DNA of 64,000 nt from Pandoraea bronchicola (GTDB lineage Bacteria > Pseudomonadota > Gammaproteobacteria > Burkholderiales > Burkholderiaceae), in the NCBI RefSeq assembly GCF_902459805.1, contig NZ_CABPST010000004.1, positions 1 through 64,000 on the forward strand, written 5' to 3'. Under the pieces are notes generated by a model. That model had not been told where the DNA came from. It saw only the letters and a list, made by a program, of their open reading frames with translations, and searched no databases. Each line of letters opens with the position of its first letter. Within the stretch, counting starts at the first letter, position 1. The translations under genes were made by a program, and so were the position numbers. Positions 19,541-30,151 of the stretch are shown here, in pieces.

Positions 19541-20412
19541 TACTTTTCCTGTTGCTTGGCCCAGTCCGTTCGCGCCTGACTGGTGCGAGCGAACACGGCC
19601 TCGAGACCGGCACCATCACCGGCATCAATCAATTCACGTAGCGTACCGAGCGTGGCGAGGTAGCCATCGAGTTCGGCAAGCAGCGCCTCGCGATTGGCCA
19701 CACAGATATCGCGCCACATTTCGGGATTCGATGCAGCGATACGCGTGAAGTCGCGAAAACCGCCGCCCGCGAAACCGAATTTCAACGCGGCATCGGGGGC
19801 TTCGAGAATCTGTGCAATAAGTGCGTACGACAACACATGCGGCAAGTGACTCACCGACGCGAAAACGCGATCATGCTGTGTTTCGGACATTTCCGAGACA
19901 CGCGCGCCCGTCGCCTCCCACATGGCTCGCACTCGCGCGACGTCCTCGCTGCGATTGCGCGGTTGCGGACAAAGCACGACGCGTCGGTCGCGATACAAAT
20001 CGACTTTCGCTGCGTCAACGCCAGACAACTCCGCGCCGGCAATCGGATGTCCCGGCACAAAGCGCCAGACCTCGTCGCCCAACGCCTGCCTGGCGGCTAC
20101 CACGGCGTCCGTCTTGGTACTACCTGCATCGGTCACAATCGTATCGCCGCCAAGATACGGACGGATCGCCGCAAGCAAGGCAGGCGTCTGTGCCACCGGC
20201 GCCGCGAGCACAACCACATCGGCCCCGGCCACAGCGTCGGCCATCGACACGGCAGCACGATCGATCACGCCGAGCTCGCGAGCTCGCGCGAGCGACGCCT
20301 CACTTCGTCCGACGCCGACGACTTCCGTCACCGCCCCCGCTGCCTTGAGCGCCCGCGCGAGCGAGCCGCCAATCAGGCCGACGCCGCAGATGACGAGTTT
20401 ATTCAGACTCAT
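19540..20412 (-). CDS. tyrA: Prephenate dehydrogenase
   Basis: A 290-residue NAD(P)-dependent enzyme starting [22 protein letters not shown] with the Rossmann glycine motif GVGLIGGS (9-16). The substrate-site His is in [14 protein letters not shown], and the helical dimerisation domain includes [19 protein letters not shown]. It converts prephenate to 4-hydroxyphenylpyruvate for tyrosine. The longer upstream frame would overlap pheA and is rejected. It begins only 20 bp after pheA; a hisC-type aminotransferase often found between these two genes in relatives is absent. Confidence 0.94.
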   Translation of the reverse strand: MSLNKLVICGVGLIGGSLARALKAAGAVTEVVGVGRSEASLARARELGVIDRAAVSMADAVAGADVVVLAAPVAQTPALLAAIRPYLGGDTIVTDAGSTKTDAVVAARQALGDEVWRFVPGHPIAGAELSGVDAAKVDLYRDRRVVLCPQPRNRSEDVARVRAMWEATGARVSEMSETQHDRVFASVSHLPHVLSYALIAQILEAPDAALKFGFAGGGFRDFTRIAASNPEMWRDICVANREALLAELDGYLATLGTLRELIDAGDGAGLEAVFARTSQARTDWAKQQEK

Positions 20413-20432
20413 GGTGTATGGCCTGCCACGCG

Positions 20433-21515
20433 TTACGCGGAGCGCGGGTACGACCCGAGCACCTTGCAGTAGGCCGCGTTCTGACGCAGTACATCGAGCG
20501 CTTTGGCGACATTCGGATCGTCGCGATGCCCTTCGAAATCGACGTAGAAGTAATACTCCCACGCACCGCTCTTGGCCGGGCGCGATTCAAATCGCGTCAT
20601 CGACACGCCGTTGTTTGCGAGCGGCTCCAACAATGCCACTACCGCACCGGCGCGATTGGGCACGGAGAGAATCAACGAGGTCTGATCATGGCCGCTCGGC
20701 GCCGCATCCTGCGTGCCGACCACCACGAAACGCGTGCGGTTGTGCGGATCGTCCTGCACGTGCGAGAACGCGACTTGCAGTCCGTATTGGGTGGCTGCCG
20801 ACTCGCCCGCAATCGCGGCAATCGTCGGATCGGCCGACGCCATGCGCGCCGCCTCGGCATTGCTCGACACCGCCTGACGCTCCAACTTCGGGAAGTGCGC
20901 CGTGAGCCAGTGCTGGCACTGCGCTAGCGACTGGGCATGCGAACAAATACGCGTCACACCGTCGAGCGTGCCAGATAACGACATCAGGTTATGGTGAATC
21001 GGCAAGGCCACTTCACCGCCGATCGTCAGCGGACTTTGCAGCAGCAGGTCCAGGGTGCGCGACACCACACCCTCGGTCGAATTCTCGACCGGTACGACGC
21101 CGAAGTCCGCGCTGCCTGCCTCAACGGCACGGAACACTTCGTCGAGCGACGGACACGGCAAGCCCTTCACACTCTGACCGAAGTAGGCGAATGCCGCCTG
21201 TTCACTGTAGGTCCCCGCCGGGCCGAGATAGGCGACGGTCATCACCCTCTCGAGCGCACGGCTGGCCGACATGATTTCGCGCCAGATCGACGCCAGATTG
21301 TCGCCATACAACGGGCCGTCATTGGCTTGTTGCAGTCGGGAAATCACCTGCAACTCGCGTTCCGGCCGGAACACCGGCGCGCCGAAACGCTTCTTGACCT
21401 CACCCACTTCCAGGGCGACGGCCGCACGTTGATTGAGCAGCTTCAGAAGCTGCGCGTCGATAGCATCAATCTTCTCGCGCAAGGGGCGCAACGATGCGTT
21501 CAGATCATCATCCAT
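20433..21515 (-). CDS. pheA: Bifunctional chorismate mutase / prephenate dehydratase
   Basis: A 360-residue P-protein. The AroQ chorismate mutase helices cover about 1-90 (LRPLREKIDAIDAQLLKLLN). The prephenate dehydratase domain is about 95-275 (AYLGPAGTYSEQAAF, and VPVENSTEGVVSRTLDLL). The ACT regulatory domain is at the end (GAVVALLEPLANNGVSMTRFESRP). It makes phenylpyruvate and is typically feedback-inhibited by phenylalanine through the ACT domain. The start at MDDDLNASL matches the family; an upstream ATG at 21545 is less likely. Confidence 0.95.
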   Translation of the reverse strand: MDDDLNASLRPLREKIDAIDAQLLKLLNQRAAVALEVGEVKKRFGAPVFRPERELQVISRLQQANDGPLYGDNLASIWREIMSASRALERVMTVAYLGPAGTYSEQAAFAYFGQSVKGLPCPSLDEVFRAVEAGSADFGVVPVENSTEGVVSRTLDLLLQSPLTIGGEVALPIHHNLMSLSGTLDGVTRICSHAQSLAQCQHWLTAHFPKLERQAVSSNAEAARMASADPTIAAIAGESAATQYGLQVAFSHVQDDPHNRTRFVVVGTQDAAPSGHDQTSLILSVPNRAGAVVALLEPLANNGVSMTRFESRPAKSGAWEYYFYVDFEGHRDDPNVAKALDVLRQNAAYCKVLGSYPRSA

Positions 21516-21617
21516 GGAGCGTATTGTCTTCTTGCGATGGGACATGGTCAGGCGGCTCGCGGCGCGATGTCTCGAAGGACGTCGGTAGATTCCCGTCGCG
21601 CCGGCCGTTCGTCCTCG

Positions 21618-22733
21618 TCAGCCGTGGCTGCGCTCGAATTCGCGCAGATAGTCGACCAGCGCCTCGACACCGGCAAGCGGCATCGCGTTGTAGATCGAGG
21701 CACGCATGCCCCCCACGGACTTGTGGCCCTTGAGTTGCAGCAGACCACGCTCGCGAGCGCCGGCCAGGAAAGCATCGTTCAATGCGTCGTCGTGCAGGAA
21801 AAACGGCACATTCATGCGTGAACGGCAATCCTTCTCCACCGACGTGCGGTAAAAATCGCTGCCGTCCAGGTAGCCATACAGCAACTCGGCTTTCGCCTTG
21901 TTCTGCGCGTCCATGGCAGCCAGGCCGCCCTGCCGTTTGAGCCACTGGAACACGAGACCGGCAATGTAAATGGCGTAAGTCGGCGGCGTGTTGTACATCG
22001 AGTCGTTTTCGGCAACGATCTTCCAGTCGAAAGCGCTGGGCGTGACCGGCAGTGCACGACCGAGCAGATCATCGCGCACGATGACGAGCGTGAGACCCGA
22101 CGGGCCGATGTTTTTCTGCGCACCACCGTACATCACGCCGAACTTCGATACGTCCATCGGACGCGAAAGAATGTGTGACGAGACATCGGCCACGAGCGGC
22201 GCGTCCGGCAGGCCGGCAGCCGCCAGATCGGGCGTCCAGAAATATTCGACACCGTGAATGGTTTCGTTCGTGCAAATGTGCACGTAAGCCGAATCCTTCG
22301 ACAACCGCCATTCGTCCATCTTCGGCAGCCGGGTGAACTTGTCGGCTTCGCTACTCGCAGCAATGTTGACGTCGCAGTACTTGCGCGCTTCCTTTTGCGA
22401 TTTCACGGACCAAGAACCCGTGACGACATAATCTGCCGTACTGCGCGCGCCCGCGCGCTCACCGCCCAGCAAGTTCATCGGGATGATGGCGTTTTCCGCC
22501 AGCGCGCCCCCTTGCATGAACAAGATCCGGTAGTTGTCGGGCACTGCCAGCAACTCGCGCAGATCAGCCTGCGCCTGCGCCAGGATACTCATGAACTCAC
22601 GACCGCGATGGCTCATCTCCATCACGCCCATGCCGGCCCCATGCCAGTCAAGCATTTCCTCGGCTGCCTGCGTGAGCACTTCGGCAGGCAGCGCCGCCGG
22701 TCCGGCGGAAAAATTGAAAGCGCGCGTCATCAT
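21618..22733 (-). CDS. serC: Phosphoserine aminotransferase
   Basis: A 371-residue class-V PLP aminotransferase starting (M)[15 protein letters not shown], the SerC N-terminal signature. The PLP Schiff-base lysine is in [16 protein letters not shown], and the C-terminal [16 protein letters not shown] is conserved. It makes 3-phosphoserine for serine synthesis and serves pyridoxal phosphate synthesis. Two adjacent ATG codons (22733 and 22730) could both serve as start. It lies about 100 bp upstream of pheA and downstream of gyrA and the DUF2059 gene in the common Burkholderiales order. Confidence 0.96.
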   Translation of the reverse strand: MMTRAFNFSAGPAALPAEVLTQAAEEMLDWHGAGMGVMEMSHRGREFMSILAQAQADLRELLAVPDNYRILFMQGGALAENAIIPMNLLGGERAGARSTADYVVTGSWSVKSQKEARKYCDVNIAASSEADKFTRLPKMDEWRLSKDSAYVHICTNETIHGVEYFWTPDLAAAGLPDAPLVADVSSHILSRPMDVSKFGVMYGGAQKNIGPSGLTLVIVRDDLLGRALPVTPSAFDWKIVAENDSMYNTPPTYAIYIAGLVFQWLKRQGGLAAMDAQNKAKAELLYGYLDGSDFYRTSVEKDCRSRMNVPFFLHDDALNDAFLAGARERGLLQLKGHKSVGGMRASIYNAMPLAGVEALVDYLREFERSHG

Positions 22734-22950
22734 CGTTTTGCTGCAGTAAAAGTGAAACGCAAGCCGGCGGAGACTGATCCGTGCGGCTTGCGTTTCACGT
22801 CTGGCGATCATGCGGTGGCGCAGCAGCGGTAAAGGTCAACTATACCGCCAGATGACGCTCACGTGCGGGCACTCCCCGTAATTCCGGCTTGGGACGGCCG
22901 AATTCCGGAGAATTCCGAGCAGAACCTGCCGATTTGGCCCATCAATGCAA

Positions 22951-22984
22951 AATGGCCGTTTGCGATCTCTCGCAAACGGCCATT
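22951..22984 (-). terminator. Terminator after the DUF2059 gene
   Basis: A perfect 15-bp stem (AATGGCCGTTTGCGA and its complement) with a 4-base loop, 31 bp past the stop, with a short T-tract on the minus strand. Confidence 0.85.
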
Positions 22985-23015
22985 ATCGGTCAATCCCTGG
23001 GGGATCCGCCGAAAT

Positions 23016-23603
23016 TTACTTCTTGGCCGGTGCCTTCGGTGCCGACTTGGCAGCCGCGGAGATCTCGGCGTCAGCTTGCTTGCTGGTCGCGTCGATCGAT
23101 TGCGGCATGTACTTCTGCATCAGGCCACCAACGACTTCCTGGCCAACCTGATCCTGCACCTTGATGTACTTCTGGCCGACCGGGCTCTTGTAGAACGCCG
23201 TCAGACCCTTGATCTCTTCGGTGGTGTAGTACTTGCCATAGGCGTTGTACTGCGCTTGCACCGCGTCGTTCTTGAAGGCATCGCTAGCGAAGACCTTGCC
23301 CGCGCCGTCGACAAGCTTTTGCACGGAGTTCTGTTGCAGCGTCGGCACGATGGACTGCTTCTGTGCGTCGCTCAACGTCTTGTTCTCGACCAGTTGGCGC
23401 TCCAGCACTTGCGGCGCGAGTTGCTTGGCCTGCTGCTGCGCACCGTCACCGATAGCGGAGACGAGCTTGTTCGAGTCGATAGCGTCGAGCAGCTCCTTGA
23501 TGGCTGCCTTCTTGTCGGCGTCGAGCGGGGCGCTCTGCTGCGCCATTGCCATTGCCGGTGCTGCGAGCAGCAGCCACATCCACTTCTTGACGTTGTGTTG
23601 CAT
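23016..23603 (-). CDS. DUF2059 domain-containing exported protein
   Basis: A 195-residue protein with a signal peptide (MQHNVKKWMWLLLAAPAMAMAQ, cleaved near 21). A helical domain with LTAFYKSPVGQKYIKVQDQ, characteristic of DUF2059, occupies the C-terminal half, and the end is Ala/Lys-rich. It is exported to the periplasm; the molecular role is unknown. The ATG at 23603 follows GGAG; the longer frame lacks a signal. It stands alone between serC and gyrA with its own terminator. Confidence 0.85.
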   Translation of the reverse strand: MQHNVKKWMWLLLAAPAMAMAQQSAPLDADKKAAIKELLDAIDSNKLVSAIGDGAQQQAKQLAPQVLERQLVENKTLSDAQKQSIVPTLQQNSVQKLVDGAGKVFASDAFKNDAVQAQYNAYGKYYTTEEIKGLTAFYKSPVGQKYIKVQDQVGQEVVGGLMQKYMPQSIDATSKQADAEISAAAKSAPKAPAKK

Positions 23604-23744
23604 AGTAATAGTCACTCCAAAGTTCGTCGGCTTTCGACGACGATAAATAGATGCATCCTCGCCTGGGCACTTCACTGCATCGGGCCAGATTCTACTGACT
23701 TTTCGGGGCAATGCGCCCATAGATTACATCGAGTTACGCCAGTA

Positions 23745-26366
<2,622 letters not shown>

Positions 26367-26777
26367 TATTCGTGTCTATCAAACCCTAATCGCGATAGGC
26401 GGCTGCCGGCGATATGATCTTAGGATTCTAACATGCCCGTCATTGGCATCCGAAACGAGCGTGGTGCAATGCACAACACATGTCTGGCACGCCAAAATGT
26501 CAGAGCTCGATATGAAATGAAACGGTTGGCGAGGTCCCTCAAAAGGTGTTGCGCTCAAACCACAACTGCGCCACGACGGGCAGCAAACTTGGGGTTTTGC
26601 TCGCGGGTGGCGGAAGCGCTATGGCAAAATGCCGTGGCATAAGTTAGACATTATTCGAAGTGCATGGGTCATGCTTTCGCGCACTTGCCGATGTTATACT
26701 TCGAGCGATGTAAGACTTTGGTTCTGTCGTCTAGGCTCGCAGTAAACCTGCGGTAATCTCATTTCGAGAGGAGAAAT
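26367..26777. other. Divergent intergenic region between gyrA and the OmpA-family gene
   Basis: 411 bp without a supportable gene. The gyrA promoter probably uses a TAGAAT -10 (minus strand, 26425-26430). The OmpA-family promoter is at the other end. A short open frame at 26433-26642 has no recognisable protein and no ribosome site. Confidence 0.5.
26693..26701 (+). promoter_or_regulatory. Extended -10 promoter of the OmpA-family gene
   Basis: TGTTATACT combines an extended -10 TGn with TATACT, about 77 bp before the ATG; the -35 region (TGCTTT) is weak, as is common for extended -10 promoters. The leader between it and the gene is about 70 nt, long enough for small-RNA control of an outer-membrane mRNA. 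Confidence 0.5.
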
Positions 26778-27446
26778 ATGAATAAATTCGCTAAGCTCGC
26801 GATCGTTGCAGCTACCGCAGTGATGGCTGCTTCGGCTATGGCCCAAAACTACGTCCAGACCGCTCCGGGCCCGATCGCGGCCTCGAAGCAAGCAGTCAAT
26901 GACAACTGGGTGAACGGCAGCGGCGAGTGGGTTTGGAAGAACGGCTCGGACGAACTGTGCTGGCGCGATGCCTACTGGACCCCGGCCACGGCCAATGCCA
27001 AGTGCGATGGCTCGATCATCGCTCAGGCACCGGCACCGGCACCGACCCCGGTCGCTCCGGTCGCTCCGGTCTCGCAGAAGGTGACCTATCAGGCTGACGC
27101 CCTGTTCGATTTCGACAAGGCCATCCTGAAGCCGGAAGGCAAGGCTAAGCTGGACGACCTGGCTGGCAAGGTTCAGGCGCTGAACCTCGAAGTCGTGGTT
27201 GCCACGGGCTACACCGACCGCATCGGTTCGGACAAGTACAACGACCGTCTGTCGCTGCGTCGCGCTCAAGCTGTGAAGGCTTACCTGGTCAGCAAGGGCG
27301 TCGAAGCCAACCGCGTGTACACCGAAGGCAAGGGCAAGCGTAACCCGGTTACGACTGGTTGCAACCAGAAGAACCGCGGTCAGCTGATCAAGTGCCTGGC
27401 ACCGGATCGTCGCGTGGAAGTCGAAGTCGTCGGCACGAACAAGTAA
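26778..27446 (+). CDS. OmpA-family outer-membrane/peptidoglycan-binding protein
   Basis: A 222-residue protein. Signal peptide about 1-22 (MNKFAKLAIVAATAVMAASAMA). A short middle region has WVNGSGEWVWKNGSDELCWRD and a proline-alanine hinge (APAPAPTPVAPVAPV). The C-terminal OmpA domain shows ALFDFDKAILKPEG and TGYTDRIGSDKYNDRLSLRR, the peptidoglycan diaminopimelate-binding motif. There is no eight-strand beta-barrel of OmpA size, so it is probably anchored differently or periplasmic. The pair CNQKNRGQLIKCL provides a likely disulfide. A strong AGGAG site precedes the ATG and a strong terminator follows. Confidence 0.92.
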   Translation: MNKFAKLAIVAATAVMAASAMAQNYVQTAPGPIAASKQAVNDNWVNGSGEWVWKNGSDELCWRDAYWTPATANAKCDGSIIAQAPAPAPTPVAPVAPVSQKVTYQADALFDFDKAILKPEGKAKLDDLAGKVQALNLEVVVATGYTDRIGSDKYNDRLSLRRAQAVKAYLVSKGVEANRVYTEGKGKRNPVTTGCNQKNRGQLIKCLAPDRRVEVEVVGTNK

Positions 27447-27464
27447 TACGGTTCGCCGACTACG

Positions 27465-27493
27465 AAAAACCCCGCCTCGGCGGGGTTTTTTTT
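27465..27493 (+). terminator. Terminator of the OmpA-family gene
   Basis: An AAAAACCCCGC / GCGGGGTTTTT hairpin followed by a run of eight T, 18 bp after the stop codon. Confidence 0.93.
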
Positions 27494-27540
27494 CGTCCGT
27501 CGTCAGGCAAGCCGCTGGCGAGCGCTGACAACGAGCGTCG

Positions 27541-28329
27541 TCAGGCCTCGCTGCCCAACTGCGGATACTGGCGCTTCACCATGAAGGACATCAGCGCCTT
27601 GACCGGACGGTCACGCCACCACGTTCCGGTCTCCAGCGGTTTGAACATCATGCGCGTGGCCGCCTCCACCGGCATGTACTGCTTCATGATGTCGCCCGAC
27701 ATGGCGAGGAACGCCTCCCAGGTCATCGCCTCGAATGGCGGCGGCGAGCGCCAGAAGTGATTGAGCGGCTCGAACGCGAAGGCGATGTCCTCGTCGCGCA
27801 CCAGCTCGCTGCGAGCCACCATCGTGCGCAGCCGGCTGATGATGCCGTGCCGCTCGACGGCGTTATACCTATCGAATGTCTTGCGGAAATAGCGATAGTG
27901 GCCGACCTCTTCGTTGCTCAGCTTATGCATCATCTGCTTGAGTTCTTCGACCGGCATGTAGGACTCGAGGCAGCGATAGATCATGGCCGTCTGCGTCTCG
28001 GTGACGCACCGTGACAGCGCCTCCAGCGCCAGCGACGGCCGCATGTACTGCACGTCGCAACGCGGCTTGTAACGGGAGAGGAATGCGTCATAAGCATTCG
28101 ACCAGTCGAACTCTGGCCAGACACGTGCGATATAGTCCTTGGCAAGACGCCCGTGTTCGACTTCTTCAGGCAGCCAGGTATCGCTCAACCACGTTCTCAT
28201 CTCGTCATCGTCGCCATACATCTGATTGAGCGTAGAGACGAACTCGGGGACACTGGTCTCGATGAACGACACCGTGGCAAGAGAATAGAAGATGAACGCA
28301 TTGGTTCGGACAGACGGCTCTGCAGCCAT
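27541..28329 (-). CDS. Ferritin-like di-iron protein, acyl-ACP-desaturase-like
   Basis: A 262-residue all-helical protein whose spacing of Glu24, Glu56-x-x-His59 (in WLPEEVEHG), Glu111 (in CVTETQT) and Glu141-x-x-His144 (in NEEVGHY) is that of a four-helix di-iron site. The WLPEEVEHGRLAKDYI helix resembles the first iron helix of plant-type acyl-ACP desaturases. This suggests an oxygen-activating di-iron enzyme; the substrate is unknown. The start at 28329 is supported by AGGAGAG. Upstream lies a perfect 14-bp palindrome that could be its operator. It is convergent with the OmpA-family gene. Confidence 0.72.
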   Translation of the reverse strand: MAAEPSVRTNAFIFYSLATVSFIETSVPEFVSTLNQMYGDDDEMRTWLSDTWLPEEVEHGRLAKDYIARVWPEFDWSNAYDAFLSRYKPRCDVQYMRPSLALEALSRCVTETQTAMIYRCLESYMPVEELKQMMHKLSNEEVGHYRYFRKTFDRYNAVERHGIISRLRTMVARSELVRDEDIAFAFEPLNHFWRSPPPFEAMTWEAFLAMSGDIMKQYMPVEAATRMMFKPLETGTWWRDRPVKALMSFMVKRQYPQLGSEA

Positions 28330-28372
28330 GACACACTCTCCTATCGGCATAGGGAATTGAACATGTATCGCT

Positions 28373-28386
28373 CAAGCACGTGCTTG
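28373..28386. promoter_or_regulatory. Perfect 14-bp palindrome upstream of the di-iron gene
   Basis: CAAGCACGTGCTTG, two uninterrupted 7-bp arms, 44-57 bp before the start of the minus-strand di-iron protein. Its size and position suit a TetR-type dimer operator. No regulator gene is adjacent, so the binding protein is unknown. Confidence 0.5.
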
Positions 28387-28615
28387 CGACCGGTGCGAAT
28401 GGGTAGGCGGATGAACGCGTTGTGCACTGCACTTTAAAGCCCCTGCGCAACGGAGCCCATGCGTCACCTGAAACGTCACACGAAGGTCACTAACTAATAG
28501 TATAGGAATTGGCCAAATATCGCAGCGCGGCAAACAATCGATCGCAGATGCGTCGCCTTCGGGCCCATTTGAGCGATATTTGTCACCGTTGCGCCCACTT
28601 GAACTCCGAAACGTC

Positions 28616-29083
28616 ATGACGCAACGCTATTGGTTGATGAAGTCCGAACCCGAGGAGGCGAGCATCGACGATCTCGCCAGCGCAAAGCACCAGACCCTCC
28701 CATGGACCGGGGTGCGCAACTATCAGGCGCGCAACTTCATGCGCGATGACATGCGCGTGGGCGACGGGGTACTCTTCTATCACTCGAGCTGCGCCGTGCC
28801 CGGTATTGCCGGACTCGCGACAGTCGCCTCGGCCCCCTACCCCGATCCGACCCAGTTTGACCCGAAGAGTCCATACTTCGATCCCAAGTCGACGCCGGAA
28901 TCCCCTCGTTGGCTGCTCGTCGACGTGAAGCTCGATCGCAAGACACGGCTCGTACCGCTCACCGAATTGCGCCAGACCCCGGAACTGGACGGCATGCTTG
29001 TACTCGCACGCGGCAACCGGCTGTCGATCACCCCTGTCTCTCCCGAGCACTGGAAGTTCATCAGCAAGCACTTACTTAAGTAA
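28616..29083 (+). CDS. EVE-domain protein (YTH/PUA-like modified-base reader fold)
   Basis: A 155-residue single-domain protein. MTQRYWLMKSEPEEASID and GVRNYQARNFMRDDMRVGDGVLFYHSSC are the standard EVE-domain opening, and the C-terminal half includes SPRWLLVDV and LSITPVSPEHW. EVE proteins are thought to bind modified nucleic-acid bases. I place the start at 28616 (MTQRYW) because that is the family N-terminus; an upstream in-frame ATG adds 12 residues. The 286 bp before the gene hold the palindrome described above and otherwise no gene that I can support. Confidence 0.88.
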   Translation: MTQRYWLMKSEPEEASIDDLASAKHQTLPWTGVRNYQARNFMRDDMRVGDGVLFYHSSCAVPGIAGLATVASAPYPDPTQFDPKSPYFDPKSTPESPRWLLVDVKLDRKTRLVPLTELRQTPELDGMLVLARGNRLSITPVSPEHWKFISKHLLK

Positions 29084-29274
29084 TGAAGGACTGAAGGAGG
29101 TCTCGGGGAACCAAAATTATTGCGATAGCGTCTGTATAACGTTGCCGGAACATGCATAGTGCGTACCCACTTGCCTTTTCATCCGAGTGAGGGTTATGTC
29201 ACGAAGGCGGTACCGGTGATCGGTCAAACGTTCGCCGTTCAGACGCGAACTACCCTTCGAAAAAGGTCAAAACT

Positions 29275-29991
29275 ATGCGCAAATCTCTCGCTGCCGCTCT
29301 TCTGATTGCCACCGCCGCCACTGCCACCAACGCCGCCTACGCCCAATCGGGCGACGATGCGAATCGTCAGGTCTCAGGCGTGTTGGGTCTGGAGGCGAAT
29401 GCCACGAAGGAAGTCGAACAGGACACCGTTCACATCACGATGTCTGCGCAGGAACAGGGCCCGGATGCCGCCACCGTCTCGCGCAACCTCACGCAAAAGG
29501 CCAACAGCGCGATGTCGATCGCCAAGGGGCAGAATGGTGTGCAGGTTCAGACCGGCAACGTCTCGCTCTACCCGACGACCAACCGCGACGGCAAGATCAC
29601 GGCATGGCGCGGCCGTACCGAGTTGCAAATGACGTCGAAGGATTTCGGCGCGGCGTCGCGTCTCGCGAGCCAGATCTCGAACCAGATGCAGATGGACGGC
29701 GTGTCGTTCTCGCTCTCGCGTGAAGCGCAGGAGAAGACTCAGGCCGAGCTGACCCATCAGGCGATTCAGGCGTTCCGCGATCAGGCGCAGAACAACACGA
29801 AGGCCTTCGGCTACAGCAGCTACACGATCCGTCAGGTGCAGGTCGGCTCGAACGCACCGATGATGCCGCGTCCGTACGCGATGAAGGCCATGGCGATGGC
29901 ACCCGGTGCCGACGCCGCCCCGCCGATGCAACTTGAAGGCGGCAAGACGCAAGTGACCGTGACGGTCTCAGGCACCGTGCAGATGAAGTGA
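29275..29991 (+). CDS. SIMPL-domain (DUF541) periplasmic protein
   Basis: A 238-residue protein with a signal peptide (MRKSLAAALLIATAATATNAAYA) and a SIMPL domain over the remainder: VLGLEANATKEVEQDTVHITMS opens it, and GVQVQTGNVSLYPTTNRDGKITAWRG follows in the middle. The C-terminus carries a Met/Pro/Ala-rich loop (MPRPYAMKAMAMAPG) before the last strand VTVTVSGTVQMK. DUF541 proteins are exported oligomeric proteins linked to envelope and oxidative stress in other bacteria; the exact function is unknown. It is a single gene ended by a strong terminator. Confidence 0.88.
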   Translation: MRKSLAAALLIATAATATNAAYAQSGDDANRQVSGVLGLEANATKEVEQDTVHITMSAQEQGPDAATVSRNLTQKANSAMSIAKGQNGVQVQTGNVSLYPTTNRDGKITAWRGRTELQMTSKDFGAASRLASQISNQMQMDGVSFSLSREAQEKTQAELTHQAIQAFRDQAQNNTKAFGYSSYTIRQVQVGSNAPMMPRPYAMKAMAMAPGADAAPPMQLEGGKTQVTVTVSGTVQMK

Positions 29992-30048
29992 GCTCCGCCG
30001 GCCCGGCCGCTCCCCCTGCGACTCGGCGACCCGGCCATTGCACAAACG

Positions 30049-30078
30049 AAAATGCCGCCCCAGCGAGGGCGGCATTTT
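30049..30078. terminator. Bidirectional terminator between the SIMPL gene and the malonate operon
   Basis: A 12-bp stem AAAATGCCGCCC / GGGCGGCATTTT with a 6-base loop, located between convergent genes. Confidence 0.9.
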
Positions 30079-30151
30079 CATCTCCACGACGACACGGCGC
30101 AGGCGCGGCACATTGCCGTATCGCCACCTGCGGCAACGTGACGCAAGCCGC

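Noticed and set aside
26433-26642. A small open frame between gyrA and the OmpA-family gene
   Set aside because: No ribosome site, no recognisable content, and it overlaps the expected gyrA promoter region.
28430-28615. Possible 6S RNA gene before the EVE-domain gene
   Set aside because: I considered it because such genes sit near EVE genes in relatives, but I could not recognise the closed-hairpin-plus-bubble pattern or a ZapA gene nearby.
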